The notes: generated by a model not told the origin, from the sequence alone. A DNA stretch of 64,000 nt from Leptolyngbya sp. BC1307 (GCF_002286735.1 NZ_NRTA01000007.1:62001-126000); one strand, 5' to 3'. Positions 50,571 through 58,790 are shown, counted from the stretch's first letter. Made by a program: numbers and translations.

Positions 50571-51821
50571 ATGTCTCTTCAATGTACTGGCTCTCGATCT
50601 TCACCGGCAGTCTCTCTTCGCGCTTATTTTCAACAGGCCCTAGCTGATTGTCGTCAGTTGACCCTGAACTTGGTTGCTGACGTTCAGCCTGAACTTCTCA
50701 AGCGACAGGCCCATGCGGACTTCAGCCCGGTTAGTTGGCATCTGGGACATATTGCCTATACCGAATCGCTCTGGACGGCGGAGCATTTGGCAGATCGCGC
50801 TGGTCATGCGAACTATCTACGGCTGTTTGCGGCGGATGGATTGCCGAAAGCGGAGCGGGAGAACCTACCGGATTTGTTGGAGATTTTGGCTTATTTGGGG
50901 GAAGTGCGATCGCAAACTCTCAAAGCTCTATCTACCACCGATCTGCTAGCCTACGCCTCGCTCTGGCACTGGCTGCTCCAGCACGAGAGCCAGCATGCCG
51001 AGACCATGGCCATGGTGCTGGCGCTACATCGACTTGAAGAAGCGAGTATTCTTGGGCGATCGCCTCAGTCGCCACCTCCGGACAGCGATATGGTCTACGT
51101 CAGCGGTGGTGAGTCAGTTCAGGGCAGCAATCTACCAGCGGCAATTGATAACGAACGCCCGGCTCACTCAGTATCGCTAGCTGGGTACTGGATTGATCGC
51201 ACCCCTGTGACTTGCGAACAATACCGCCAGTTTATTGAAGCAGGTGGCTATCAGCAGGCTCAATGGTGGACGCCTGAAGGCTGGCAGTGGCAGCAGGCCG
51301 CCCAGGTTAAAGCGCCGCTCTATTGGACAAATGCCAGTACTTTTGACCAGCATCCAGTCTGTGGTGTGAGCTGGTACGAGGCCGAGGCCTATGCTCGATT
51401 TGTCGGTAAACGGCTGCCCACCGAAGCAGAGTGGGCTAAAGCTGCTGGGTGGGATGCGCTCATTGGCCAGTCTCGCCTCTACCCTTGGGGCGATTCGCTC
51501 CGGGACGAATGTAATTATGGTCAGCAAACCGGCGCGACCACCCAGGTTGGTCAGTTTGTTCACACCAGTCCCTATGGCTGCAAAGACATGCTAGGCAACG
51601 TTTGGGAATGGACCGACACCTGGTTTGCTGGCTACCCCGGTTTCAGACCGTTTCCCTATGCGGGCTATTCTCAGGTGTATTTTGATCAGGCGCATCGGGT
51701 GCTGCGCGGCGGCAGTTGGGCGACCCCGCGTTGGGCTTTGCGCAACAGCTTTCGCAACTGGTATCATCCGCATCGGCGAGAAGCGTTTGCGGGCTTTCGC
51801 TGTGCGGCCAAAGAACGATAG
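50571..51821 (+). CDS. egtB: Ergothioneine biosynthesis sulfoxide synthase EgtB
   Basis: 416-aa non-haem iron enzyme joining hercynine to (gamma-glutamyl)cysteine with O2. The N-terminal DinB-like domain has SWHLGHIAYTESLW and LLQHESQHAETM, containing the three Fe-binding His (the family HX3HXE-type site). The C-terminal FGE-sulfatase/C-type lectin domain has YWIDRTPVTCEQYRQFI, VCGVSWYEAEAYARF, GKRLPTEAEWAKAA and RVLRGGSW. It sits between egtC and egtD with short 22-bp gaps. Confidence 0.95.
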   Translation: MSLQCTGSRSSPAVSLRAYFQQALADCRQLTLNLVADVQPELLKRQAHADFSPVSWHLGHIAYTESLWTAEHLADRAGHANYLRLFAADGLPKAERENLPDLLEILAYLGEVRSQTLKALSTTDLLAYASLWHWLLQHESQHAETMAMVLALHRLEEASILGRSPQSPPPDSDMVYVSGGESVQGSNLPAAIDNERPAHSVSLAGYWIDRTPVTCEQYRQFIEAGGYQQAQWWTPEGWQWQQAAQVKAPLYWTNASTFDQHPVCGVSWYEAEAYARFVGKRLPTEAEWAKAAGWDALIGQSRLYPWGDSLRDECNYGQQTGATTQVGQFVHTSPYGCKDMLGNVWEWTDTWFAGYPGFRPFPYAGYSQVYFDQAHRVLRGGSWATPRWALRNSFRNWYHPHRREAFAGFRCAAKER

Positions 51822-51843
51822 TGCTAAAAGTTAGGAGAACGTT

Positions 51844-52860
51844 TTGACAGGTATTCTCAAGGTCGATAGTCAGCGGCTTACAGTTCACGATTTAAGCGAT
51901 ATTGAGAATAGATCGGATGCTGTAGACGGGCAGGACGTGATTGAGGGGCTCTCGTCTCAGCCTAAGTTTCTGCCACCCAAGTACTTTTACGACCAGCGGG
52001 GGTCGCAGCTATTCGACCAGATCTGCGAATTGCCAGAGTATTACCCAACGCGGACCGAGACGGCAATTTTGAAAGAATTTGGGGGAGCGATCGCCCAAAC
52101 CACCGGCCCCTGTGAAATCGTCGAACTCGGCAGCGGTAGCGCCACCAAAACCCGATTTTTACTTAATGCCTATCAGTCGGCAGGCCATCCGCTACGCTAT
52201 CTACCGATTGACGTGAGCGAGACAGCATTGGTTGAGAGTTCCAAGCAGCTGCTTCTAGAGTATTCAGCTCTGACCATACACGGCCTGATCAGCACTTATG
52301 AACCCGCCCTGGCAAAGCTGCCCGCTGCGCAGCTACCTGCCCGGATGATCTGCTTCATCGGCAGCACTATCGGCAATCTTCAGCCGCATGAATACAGTGC
52401 ATTTCTTGATCGGATGGCGCGATCGCTCAGGCCCAAAGACTATTTTCTACTGGGAATAGACCTGCAAAAAGAAGTCTCTGTTTTAGAAGCTGCCTACAAC
52501 GACAGTCGGGGCATCACCGCCGCCTTTAATCTCAACATGCTGCGTCATCTCAACTATCGTTTTGACGGTGATTTTGACGTTGACTGCTTTGCCCATGTCG
52601 CCTGCTACAACCAGGAGAGCCATCAGATAGAGATGCACCTGGAGAGCCTGAAAGCGCAGACCGTCCAGCTAAAAGCGTTGGGACTCACCGTCCGTTTTGC
52701 CTCGGGTGAGCGGCTGCTCAGCGAAATCTCCCGAAAGTTTGACTTGGAGAAAACAGCGCAGACATTAGCAGCCCGTCATCTACCGGTGGTCACAACCTTT
52801 ACTGATCAAAACCGCTGGTTCGGGCTTTTGCTCTGTCAGCGATCGCCTGACCGTTGCTAG
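51844..52860 (+). CDS. egtD: L-histidine N(alpha)-methyltransferase EgtD
   Basis: 338-aa SAM enzyme trimethylating histidine to hercynine, the committed step of ergothioneine synthesis. Motifs are PKYFYDQRGSQLFDQICELPEYYPTR (only part quoted: YFYDQRGSQLF), EIVELGSGSATKTR, CFIGSTIGNLQP and DLQKEVSVLEAAYND. The start is a TTG with a strong ribosome site (aggagaacg) just upstream; no ATG in frame fits. It is last in the egtCBD operon. The next locus is a toxin-antitoxin pair. Confidence 0.95.
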   Translation: MTGILKVDSQRLTVHDLSDIENRSDAVDGQDVIEGLSSQPKFLPPKYFYDQRGSQLFDQICELPEYYPTRTETAILKEFGGAIAQTTGPCEIVELGSGSATKTRFLLNAYQSAGHPLRYLPIDVSETALVESSKQLLLEYSALTIHGLISTYEPALAKLPAAQLPARMICFIGSTIGNLQPHEYSAFLDRMARSLRPKDYFLLGIDLQKEVSVLEAAYNDSRGITAAFNLNMLRHLNYRFDGDFDVDCFAHVACYNQESHQIEMHLESLKAQTVQLKALGLTVRFASGERLLSEISRKFDLEKTAQTLAARHLPVVTTFTDQNRWFGLLLCQRSPDRC

Positions 52861-52920
52861 AAATAATCGGGCAATCCCACAAATGGCAGTCTGCTAATGT
52901 TGGGCTGTGTATTTTCTCTG

Positions 52921-53040
52921 ATGAGATTTTATAAGGAAGGCAAGCATCAGCGATATCATGAGCAAGTCAGAAATAGGTTAGTTCAAGAGGGCCTAATGGC
53001 AGTTAAGAAGGCGCTAGAGGATATTACCGATCCCCTATGA
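52921..53040 (+). pseudogene. 39-codon remnant ending in TGA, in frame with the MNT gene
   Basis: An ATG frame of 39 codons (MRFYKEGKHQRYHEQVRNR and on) ends at TGA 53038-53040. Reading on in the same frame continues without stops through an apparent 22-codon lead into the MNT nucleotidyltransferase gene. The piece looks like real protein (basic, helical) but I cannot name its family. It could be the relic of a longer gene broken by the TGA, a small gene of its own, or chance. Confidence 0.3.
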
Positions 53041-53112
53041 GTAGAAGTGCTGGACTATCTTCGCTATCCGAAGTTTAGACAAGCAGAGAACGCTGCCGAA
53101 GGACGAAAAGGG

Positions 53113-53460
53113 ATGGTGACGCAGGAAACGAAGACAGGATTTCATCAATGCAAGACGGCGATCGCCCTACCTGAAGCTGCGATTATTGAATTTTGCGAGC
53201 GCTGGAAAATCAAAGAATTCTACCTATTCGGCTCAGTGCTGCGGGACGATTTTCACGCTAGTAGCGATGTCGATATCATGGTGCAGTTTGCTCCCGATAC
53301 TCGTTGGGGATTTGAAATTGTGGACATGAAAGAGGCCTTAGAGACAATATTCGAGCGCAAAGTAGATTTTTTGACGAAAGCCTCCATAGAAGAAAGCCGC
53401 AACTGGATTCGGCGAAAAGAAATTTTAGGGACAGCAAAACTGATCTATGCTGCGGGATGA
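53113..53460 (+). CDS. mntA: MNT-type nucleotidyltransferase antitoxin
   Basis: 115-aa minimal nucleotidyltransferase. The core has LFGSVLRDDF and SSDVDIMVQF, giving the GS-x10-DxD catalytic pattern. The C-terminal segment VDFLTKASIEESRNWIRRKEI is also family-like. In HEPN/MNT (type VII) systems MntA silences HepT by adding AMP to its active-site Tyr. ATG 53113 is chosen for its ribosome site (gaaggacgaaaaggg); a GTG at 53047 is an alternative. The 3' end overlaps the HEPN gene by 14 bp, the normal arrangement. Confidence 0.9.
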   Translation: MVTQETKTGFHQCKTAIALPEAAIIEFCERWKIKEFYLFGSVLRDDFHASSDVDIMVQFAPDTRWGFEIVDMKEALETIFERKVDFLTKASIEESRNWIRRKEILGTAKLIYAAG

Positions 53461-53791
53461 TGCTTCACTATTAGACGTTCAAATAGCGGGGGAAAAGGTT
53501 TTGTCTTTTGCAGACGGACTTGACCTAAAGGAACTAGAAGCAGATGAAATGAGAATGTCTGCAATTATTTACCAAATTATTATCATTGGCGAAGCCACAA
53601 GCCGGCTCTCAGATGAGATTAAAGATGAGCATCCAGAAGTCCCTTGGCTCAAAATGCTGGGCATGCGCAATATCTTGGCCCATCAGTACGACCGGGTAAA
53701 CTTTAAGACCCTTTGGAATGTCATCCATCAAAGCATTCCTGAAATGCTAGAAAAGATTGAGCCGCTATTGCCTCAAAAGGAGTCGGGATGA
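53447..53791 (+). CDS. hepT: HEPN-domain ribonuclease toxin (HepT)
   Basis: 114-aa HEPN (DUF86) protein. The RNase motif R-x4-H-x-Y is exact in RNILAHQY (about residue 83-90), with the nucleotide-cleaving Arg and His and the Tyr that MntA can AMPylate. The upstream helix IIYQIIIIGEATSRLSDEIK is typical of HepT. The 14-bp overlap with mntA gives translational coupling. This is the only plausible accessory module in the window, placed between egtD and the PSI factor gene. Confidence 0.92.
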   Translation: MLRDDASLLDVQIAGEKVLSFADGLDLKELEADEMRMSAIIYQIIIIGEATSRLSDEIKDEHPEVPWLKMLGMRNILAHQYDRVNFKTLWNVIHQSIPEMLEKIEPLLPQKESG

Positions 53792-53999
53792 CCAGATTGG
53801 CGTCTTCGATTGACGTTACTGAATCTGGGTTGGTCCATGTAGCATTGGTTACTTTGCTGAGGTCCATCACACCGGCTGAAAGCCTTATGTTACAACGGAC
53901 AAAGTGAATAGCGGTTTCCGAATGTACCCGAGAACCGCTATAAACAGCCTTACAGTAGCCGCCGGATGAGGCCCATACGGAGCTAAAGTCAGAAAGCTT
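53792..53999. other. Region after hepT with inverted repeat
   Basis: 208 bp between convergent hepT and the PSI accumulation factor gene. It contains a 9-bp inverted repeat (ATAGCGGTT/AACCGCTAT, 53908-53941) with a 16-nt loop and no T-run. No attachment-site-like direct repeat or gene was recognised. Confidence 0.45.
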
Positions 54000-54557
54000 T
54001 TACTCCGGCACCAGCTCAGTATTGACTTCATTAAACGAACGGCGGCGCAGCGCTACCGATTCTTCCCGAGGCAGCAGGTCAAACAGCACTCGCAGCTGGT
54101 CATCAATCGCTTCGTAAGCGACCTGCCCGACTTCATTGAGCACTACCTCCCCTTCAGCATCGAATATAACTGTCTGGGGCACTGCCCCTTTAAAGTAGTA
54201 ACCCGCCTCGTTCTTGGCATAGCTATCTTTCACCGGAATTGAGTCTGCTGCTACCGGCACAAAAACAGCCGCCCGACCATAGGGCGCTTGTAGCTGAGAC
54301 ACCACAGAAGCAAACCGCTTGCTATCGCGGCTGTCATCCACGTAGAAAAATAACAATGTCGGCTTGTCTTGCTTAAGCGACTGAGCCAAATTAAACCGGG
54401 GCGGCACAATCGAGCCGTTGCCCGCATACAGCGCAAAAATATTGCCATCGTAATTGTCATCGTCTAGCCCTGCCCAAGCAGGCGGGGCCCACAGCCCTAC
54501 AGCCGTCAACAATACTGCCAGCATCAGAGCTAGCCTACGAAAAAGTTGAACCCGCAT
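54000..54557 (-). CDS. Thylakoid photosystem I accumulation factor (thioredoxin-like, Cys-free)
   Basis: 185-aa exported protein like Synechocystis Slr1796, which is required for normal PSI accumulation. The signal peptide spans about residues 8-29 (LALMLAVLLTAVGLWAP, ending AWA). The mature part has a thioredoxin-like order: KPTLLFFYVDDSRDSKRF at the position of the CxxC strand, cis-Pro GAVPQTVIFDAEG, then a final strand-helix. There is no Cys in the whole protein, so it cannot do thiol chemistry. Its gene follows a lipoprotein gene with a 23-bp gap on the same strand. Confidence 0.85.
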   Translation of the reverse strand: MRVQLFRRLALMLAVLLTAVGLWAPPAWAGLDDDNYDGNIFALYAGNGSIVPPRFNLAQSLKQDKPTLLFFYVDDSRDSKRFASVVSQLQAPYGRAAVFVPVAADSIPVKDSYAKNEAGYYFKGAVPQTVIFDAEGEVVLNEVGQVAYEAIDDQLRVLFDLLPREESVALRRRSFNEVNTELVPE

Positions 54558-54580
54558 GAACTTTCACTTCCTTAATTTGA

Positions 54581-55174
54581 CTACGATTCCGTTTTGCGAA
54601 AGCTCAGAGCGATCGCCTTGAGCGTTTCTTCATTTTCCTCGTAGCCGTTTTCTGTCGTCCAGCCTACGACTTGATAATAATTATCGGCCCCTTTGATGGT
54701 GGTATGTAAATACACAACCGGCACGCCACCTACCCGGCCTCGAATCTCATACTGAACAGCTGGCATCCCATCAATAGATGAGGTTCCCAGTCGGTTTTCT
54801 CCCTCGTAGTCGTCTAGCTCTGAGCGAATTAGCCGTCGATACTGAGTCGCATTATCTTCCAAATCAAACTGACTTAGCACCGCTGCGCGCTCAGAGAGGA
54901 CACTCGCATATAAATCTCTCGAAGGGTAGACTGCGTAAATGTCGGCGGTTTTGCGCAGCCCCTCTCTGGCAACTCTCCAGCCGTCGGGCACGGTGATCTG
55001 AGCGCCCGTTGCAGTGTTCTCTAAATCTGTCGGGCCGGTGGCAATTTGCTCCTCGCTGGGCGTCTCTTGGGCGTCTCTGCCTCCAAAAAACATGCAACCG
55101 CTGAGCCCGGTCGCTAGCAGCAAAAAGAGCATCAGACCTTTGGTGAGGTTACTGGCAAGTCGATTTGGGCGCAT
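54581..55174 (-). CDS. Lipoprotein with PsbP/DcrB-like domain
   Basis: 197-aa lipoprotein. The N-terminal signal (LMLFLLLATGLSGC) ends in a lipobox with Cys27. The mature domain starts with ITVPDGWRVAREG and contains DLYASVLSERA, MPAVQYEIRGRVGGVPVVYLHTTI and YYQVVGWT. This is the pattern of PsbP-like/DcrB-like domains used by several thylakoid lumen proteins. It is the first gene of a two-gene unit with the PSI accumulation factor, which supports a thylakoid role. Family assignment is moderate. It diverges from ychF. Confidence 0.7.
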   Translation of the reverse strand: MRPNRLASNLTKGLMLFLLLATGLSGCMFFGGRDAQETPSEEQIATGPTDLENTATGAQITVPDGWRVAREGLRKTADIYAVYPSRDLYASVLSERAAVLSQFDLEDNATQYRRLIRSELDDYEGENRLGTSSIDGMPAVQYEIRGRVGGVPVVYLHTTIKGADNYYQVVGWTTENGYEENEETLKAIALSFRKTES

Positions 55175-55225
55175 CGTTTTGACGAGTACCTGACAAATTT
55201 AGCCAAAGTGTAGCAGGTGATGGGG

Positions 55226-55242
55226 TAGGGAAATATTCCCTA
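55226..55242. promoter_or_regulatory. Inverted repeat upstream of ychF
   Basis: A perfect 17-bp inverted repeat, TAGGGAA-ATA-TTCCCTA, lies in the 117-bp region between the divergent lipoprotein gene and ychF. It is about 50 nt before the ychF ATG, next to AT-rich promoter-like sequence (tattccctttatgct). Possible operator. Confidence 0.4.
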
Positions 55243-55291
55243 TTCCCTTTATGCTGGGTGAAGTAATAGAAACCAGGCTGATTTTACTCCT

Positions 55292-56383
55292 ATGCTCAGA
55301 GCCGGAATTGTGGGGCTGCCCAACGTTGGAAAATCTACGTTATTTAATGCAGTCGTGGCCAATGCGAAGGCTCAGGCTGCAAATTTTCCCTTTTGCACCA
55401 TTGAGCCGAATGTTGGCATAGTGGCGGTGCCAGATGCTCGGCTTCAGGCGTTAGCGACCATTTCTAGCTCTAAAGAGATCCTGCCAGCACGGGTGGAGTT
55501 TGTCGATATTGCTGGGCTGGTGCAAGGGGCTAGTCAGGGCGAGGGGCTGGGCAATCAGTTTTTGGCTAATATTCGCGAAGTCGATGCGATTATTCACGTT
55601 GTGCGCTGTTTTGAAAACGATGACATCATCCACGTTTCGGGCTCTATTGGGCCGCTGCGCGATATCGAAGTCATCAATCTAGAGCTAGCGCTCTCCGACC
55701 TGTCTCAACTCGATAAGCGCATAGAGCGGATCCGTAAACAGGCGCGTAACAGTAAAGAGGCCCAGGCCGAATTAGAAGTGCTAGAAAAGCTGCAGCCTGT
55801 GCTAGATGAAGGCAGAGCTGCCCGCCAGGTGACTTTAGAAGAAGACGAAGAGCTGCTGATTAAGCCGCTAGGTCTGCTCACTCGCAAGCCGGTGATTTAC
55901 GCAGCTAACGTCTCAGAAGATGACTTGGCTGATGGTAACCATTGGGTAGACGCAGTCCGCACTCATGCCGAAGGTGAAGCTGCTCAGGTCGTAGTAGTGT
56001 CCGCGCAGGTAGAGGCAGAGCTATTGGAGATTCCAGCAGCGGAGCGGGCCGACTTTTTAGAGGCGCTGGGCGTCAGTGAGGGAGGATTACAGTCTCTCAT
56101 TCGCGCTACTTATGATCTTTTGGGGCTGCGGACTTACTTTACGACTGGCCCTGAAGAGACCCGTGCTTGGACGATTAAATCGGGCATGCTCGCGCCTCAG
56201 GCAGCTGGCGTTATTCATACCGATTTTGAGCGGGGCTTTATCCGCGCTGAGACGGTCGGCTACGAAGACCTGGTGACGTCGGGTTCGATGGCGGCAGCGA
56301 AGGAAAAAGGTCTGGTACGCAGCGAAGGTAAGGAATATACCGTTAAAGAAGGCGATGTGATGCTTTTCCGGTTTAACGTATAG
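55292..56383 (+). CDS. ychF: Redox-regulated ATPase YchF
   Basis: 363-aa Obg-related P-loop protein that prefers ATP. Motifs are GIVGLPNVGKSTLFNAV (P-loop at residues 6-18), FVDIAGLVQGASQGEGLGNQFLANI (Gly-rich switch; quoted only to show DIAGLV) and, in place of the GTPase NKxD, YAANVSEDDL. The C-terminal TGS-like domain ends VKEGDVMLFRFNV as in all YchF. It binds ribosomes and acts in stress and translation control. It is single-gene, with an inverted repeat in the promoter region. Confidence 0.96.
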   Translation: MLRAGIVGLPNVGKSTLFNAVVANAKAQAANFPFCTIEPNVGIVAVPDARLQALATISSSKEILPARVEFVDIAGLVQGASQGEGLGNQFLANIREVDAIIHVVRCFENDDIIHVSGSIGPLRDIEVINLELALSDLSQLDKRIERIRKQARNSKEAQAELEVLEKLQPVLDEGRAARQVTLEEDEELLIKPLGLLTRKPVIYAANVSEDDLADGNHWVDAVRTHAEGEAAQVVVVSAQVEAELLEIPAAERADFLEALGVSEGGLQSLIRATYDLLGLRTYFTTGPEETRAWTIKSGMLAPQAAGVIHTDFERGFIRAETVGYEDLVTSGSMAAAKEKGLVRSEGKEYTVKEGDVMLFRFNV

Positions 56384-56520
56384 CGGCTGCGAAGGGTATT
56401 CTACGCTGCTGTGCTGCTGCGTATTCGTACGGAACCTTGAGTTATGGACTAGGCAGGAAGAGCAGATCCGATTAAAATCTGTCCAGTCAGCACTGCCGTC
56501 TCTTATTTCTGAGTTCTCCT

Positions 56521-57354
56521 GTGGTTAAGTGGTTTATCAAAATTCCCAGCTGGGCGGCTCTTTCCCTCATGATGAATGGGCTGTTGTTTGGCAGTTTGCT
56601 ATCGGTTTGGCAGGAGCAAACGGCTCCCGCTGAGCGGTTGGTAAGTGAGCCACTGGTCAATGCTTCGGTGACGGATGCGGCTATTACCGACATGGTGATG
56701 GAGTTGCCTCGTCCTGCTGGCGGGCGCAAGCTCAGCTATCAGCAGTGGATAGATGTCTTAGCGCAAGAAGCTCGGTCTATGGTCGCTAAGCGTCCTGAGC
56801 ATCTAACGGTGTTGCTGGGTGATTCTTTAAGCCTGTGGTTTCCCGGTGAGCTAATGCCGGGCCGTCGGGTCTGGATCAACCAGAGCATTTCGGGCGAAAA
56901 AACTCAGGGAGTGCTAGACCGTCTGGATTTGCTAAAAGACAATGATGTCGAAGCCATTTTCGTCATGATCGGTATTAACGATCTGATCTGGGGCAAGACG
57001 GATGAGGAGATTGTGGCGAACTATCAGAAGATCGTGCTGCGGCTGAAAGAAGATCACCCTAAAGCGCAAATTGTGGTGCAGTCAATTTTGCCGCACGGCG
57101 GTGAAAATTCTACTTGGGAAAGTCGAGATAAGCTGCTGGCGCTGCAGGGCGATCGCATTGTCGCTCTCAACGACACGCTGAAGACAATCGCGGCTGAAAA
57201 CAACGCCTACTATCTGGATCTCTACCCAATTTTTGTCACGGGCGACGGCAATCTCAGAGACGATCTCACGACCGATGGCCTGCACCTTAATCGTCAGGGC
57301 TACCTGGTCTGGCGTAGTGCGATCGCACTCTATGCTCAGCTAGAACTCCAGTAA
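56521..57354 (+). CDS. SGNH/GDSL-type hydrolase, membrane-anchored
   Basis: 277-aa predicted esterase. An N-terminal hydrophobic helix (about residues 10-28) anchors or exports it. The SGNH blocks are in order: block I LLGDSLSLW (Ser), block II ISGEKTQG (Gly), block III GINDLIWG (Asn), block V DGLHLN (Asp and His). The start is GTG. The substrate is unknown; members act on lipids, acylated polysaccharide or peptidoglycan. It lies between ychF and ispH, all forward, and is followed by a 17-bp tandem duplication. Confidence 0.88.
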   Translation: MVKWFIKIPSWAALSLMMNGLLFGSLLSVWQEQTAPAERLVSEPLVNASVTDAAITDMVMELPRPAGGRKLSYQQWIDVLAQEARSMVAKRPEHLTVLLGDSLSLWFPGELMPGRRVWINQSISGEKTQGVLDRLDLLKDNDVEAIFVMIGINDLIWGKTDEEIVANYQKIVLRLKEDHPKAQIVVQSILPHGGENSTWESRDKLLALQGDRIVALNDTLKTIAAENNAYYLDLYPIFVTGDGNLRDDLTTDGLHLNRQGYLVWRSAIALYAQLELQ

Positions 57355-57366
57355 CCGCCCCCACTG

Positions 57367-57400
57367 ACCGCCGACCATCTAAAACCGCCGACCATCTAAA
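57367..57400. repeat. 17-bp tandem duplication after the SGNH hydrolase gene
   Basis: Two perfect copies of accgccgaccatctaaa, 12 nt past the SGNH stop codon and 37 nt before ispH. Confidence 0.9.
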
Positions 57401-57437
57401 GTAGACTAGCTATGTAGTAATTGTCATCGCTAGCTCT

Positions 57438-58658
57438 ATGGATACCAAAGCCTTCAAGCGCGCCCTCAATCACTCGGAAAACTATTATCGCAATCAGGGC
57501 TTTGGCCAAAAAGAAGACGTGGCCGGGGAGATGCGATCGCAGTACGAAAGCAGCCTCATCCAAACCCTTAGAGCCAGCCACAATCAGATGGTACAGGGCG
57601 ATGTCACCATTCACCTGGCCGAATCCTTTGGCTTTTGCTGGGGCGTAGAGCGAGCAGTCGCAATGGCTTACGAGGCGAGGCAGCACTTTCCCAACCAGCG
57701 CATCTGGATCACCAACGAAATTATTCACAACCCGGAAGTTAACCAGCAGCTCAAAGCCATGTCGGTGCAATTTATTGAACTGACTGACGGTGTTAAAGAC
57801 TTTTCTGGCGTAGCGTCAGGCGACGTGGTGATTTTGCCTGCCTTTGGCGCTAGCGTGCAAGAAATGAAGTATCTTCACGATCTTGGCTGCACCATTGTGG
57901 ACACGACCTGCCCGTGGGTATCCAAAGTATGGAACACCGTAGAAAAGCACAAGAAAAAAGAATTCACCTCAATTATCCACGGCAAATACAAGCATGAAGA
58001 AACCGTTGCGACCAGCTCTTTTGCCGGGACGTACCTGGTCGTGCTTAGCCTGGCAGAAGCTGAGTATGTCAGTGACTACATCCTGAACGGGGGCAGCCGC
58101 GATGAATTCCTCGCCAAATTTGCCAACGCCCACTCCGCCGGGTTTGACCCTGACACCGACCTGGATGCGATCGGCATCGCTAACCAAACCACCATGCTCA
58201 AAGGCGAGACCGAGCAAATCGGCAAACTCTTTGAGCGCACCATGCTGAAAAAGTACGGCCCGCTCGAACTCAACGACCACTTTCACAGCTTCAACACCAT
58301 CTGCGATGCCACCCAGGAGCGACAAGACGCCATGTTCAGCTTGGTCGATGCTGATATTGATCTGATGGTCGTGATTGGTGGCTTCAACTCATCCAATACC
58401 ACTCACCTCCAGGAAATTGCCGTAGAGCGCGATATCCCTTCATTCCACGTCGACAGCGCTGTTCGTATCGGGCCGGGCAACCGCATTGAGCACATGCCGC
58501 TTAACAGCGATGAACTCACGGTGGATACAGACTGGCTGCCCGCTGGCAAAATCTCAGTCGGTATTACTTCAGGAGCCTCTACACCAGACAAAGCCGTCCA
58601 AGAGGTGATCGAAAGAATCTTTGCGATTAAAGCTGCCGTGCCAGCAGCAGTCAGCTAA
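57438..58658 (+). CDS. ispH: 4-hydroxy-3-methylbut-2-enyl diphosphate reductase
   Basis: 406-aa last enzyme of the MEP isoprenoid pathway, converting HMBPP to IPP and DMAPP with a [4Fe-4S] cluster. The cluster Cys are Cys67 ([11 protein letters not shown]), Cys158 ([11 protein letters not shown]) and Cys289 ([11 protein letters not shown]). [20 protein letters not shown] and [13 protein letters not shown] complete the active site. It belongs to the long cyanobacterial/plant class, with about 55 extra N-terminal residues and internal insertions relative to the E. coli enzyme. Confidence 0.97.
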   Translation: MDTKAFKRALNHSENYYRNQGFGQKEDVAGEMRSQYESSLIQTLRASHNQMVQGDVTIHLAESFGFCWGVERAVAMAYEARQHFPNQRIWITNEIIHNPEVNQQLKAMSVQFIELTDGVKDFSGVASGDVVILPAFGASVQEMKYLHDLGCTIVDTTCPWVSKVWNTVEKHKKKEFTSIIHGKYKHEETVATSSFAGTYLVVLSLAEAEYVSDYILNGGSRDEFLAKFANAHSAGFDPDTDLDAIGIANQTTMLKGETEQIGKLFERTMLKKYGPLELNDHFHSFNTICDATQERQDAMFSLVDADIDLMVVIGGFNSSNTTHLQEIAVERDIPSFHVDSAVRIGPGNRIEHMPLNSDELTVDTDWLPAGKISVGITSGASTPDKAVQEVIERIFAIKAAVPAAVS

Positions 58659-58684
58659 GCAGTTTTGGGCTGGGCTGATAGCGA

Positions 58685-58771
58685 TCAGTAAGGGCTCACT
58701 GGGGCTGCAAACAGCAAAACCCAACAGCAGGCCAGCCCTAGCGCTATTCCTACCGACATCAGACTCATCAT
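58685..58771 (-). CDS. Possible 28-aa single-helix membrane protein downstream of the LCP gene
   Basis: A short frame from ATG 58771 to TGA encodes 28 residues: two Met, then a hydrophobic stretch SVGIALGLACCWVLLFAAP and a short polar end. That is the layout of a one-helix membrane protein. It starts 19 nt after the LCP gene stop on the same strand, so it could be co-transcribed. No family was recognised, the ribosome site is weak, and the frame may be chance. Confidence 0.3.
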   Translation of the reverse strand: MMSLMSVGIALGLACCWVLLFAAPVSPY

Positions 58772-58790
58772 CTTTACAGCTTCTCTAGAT

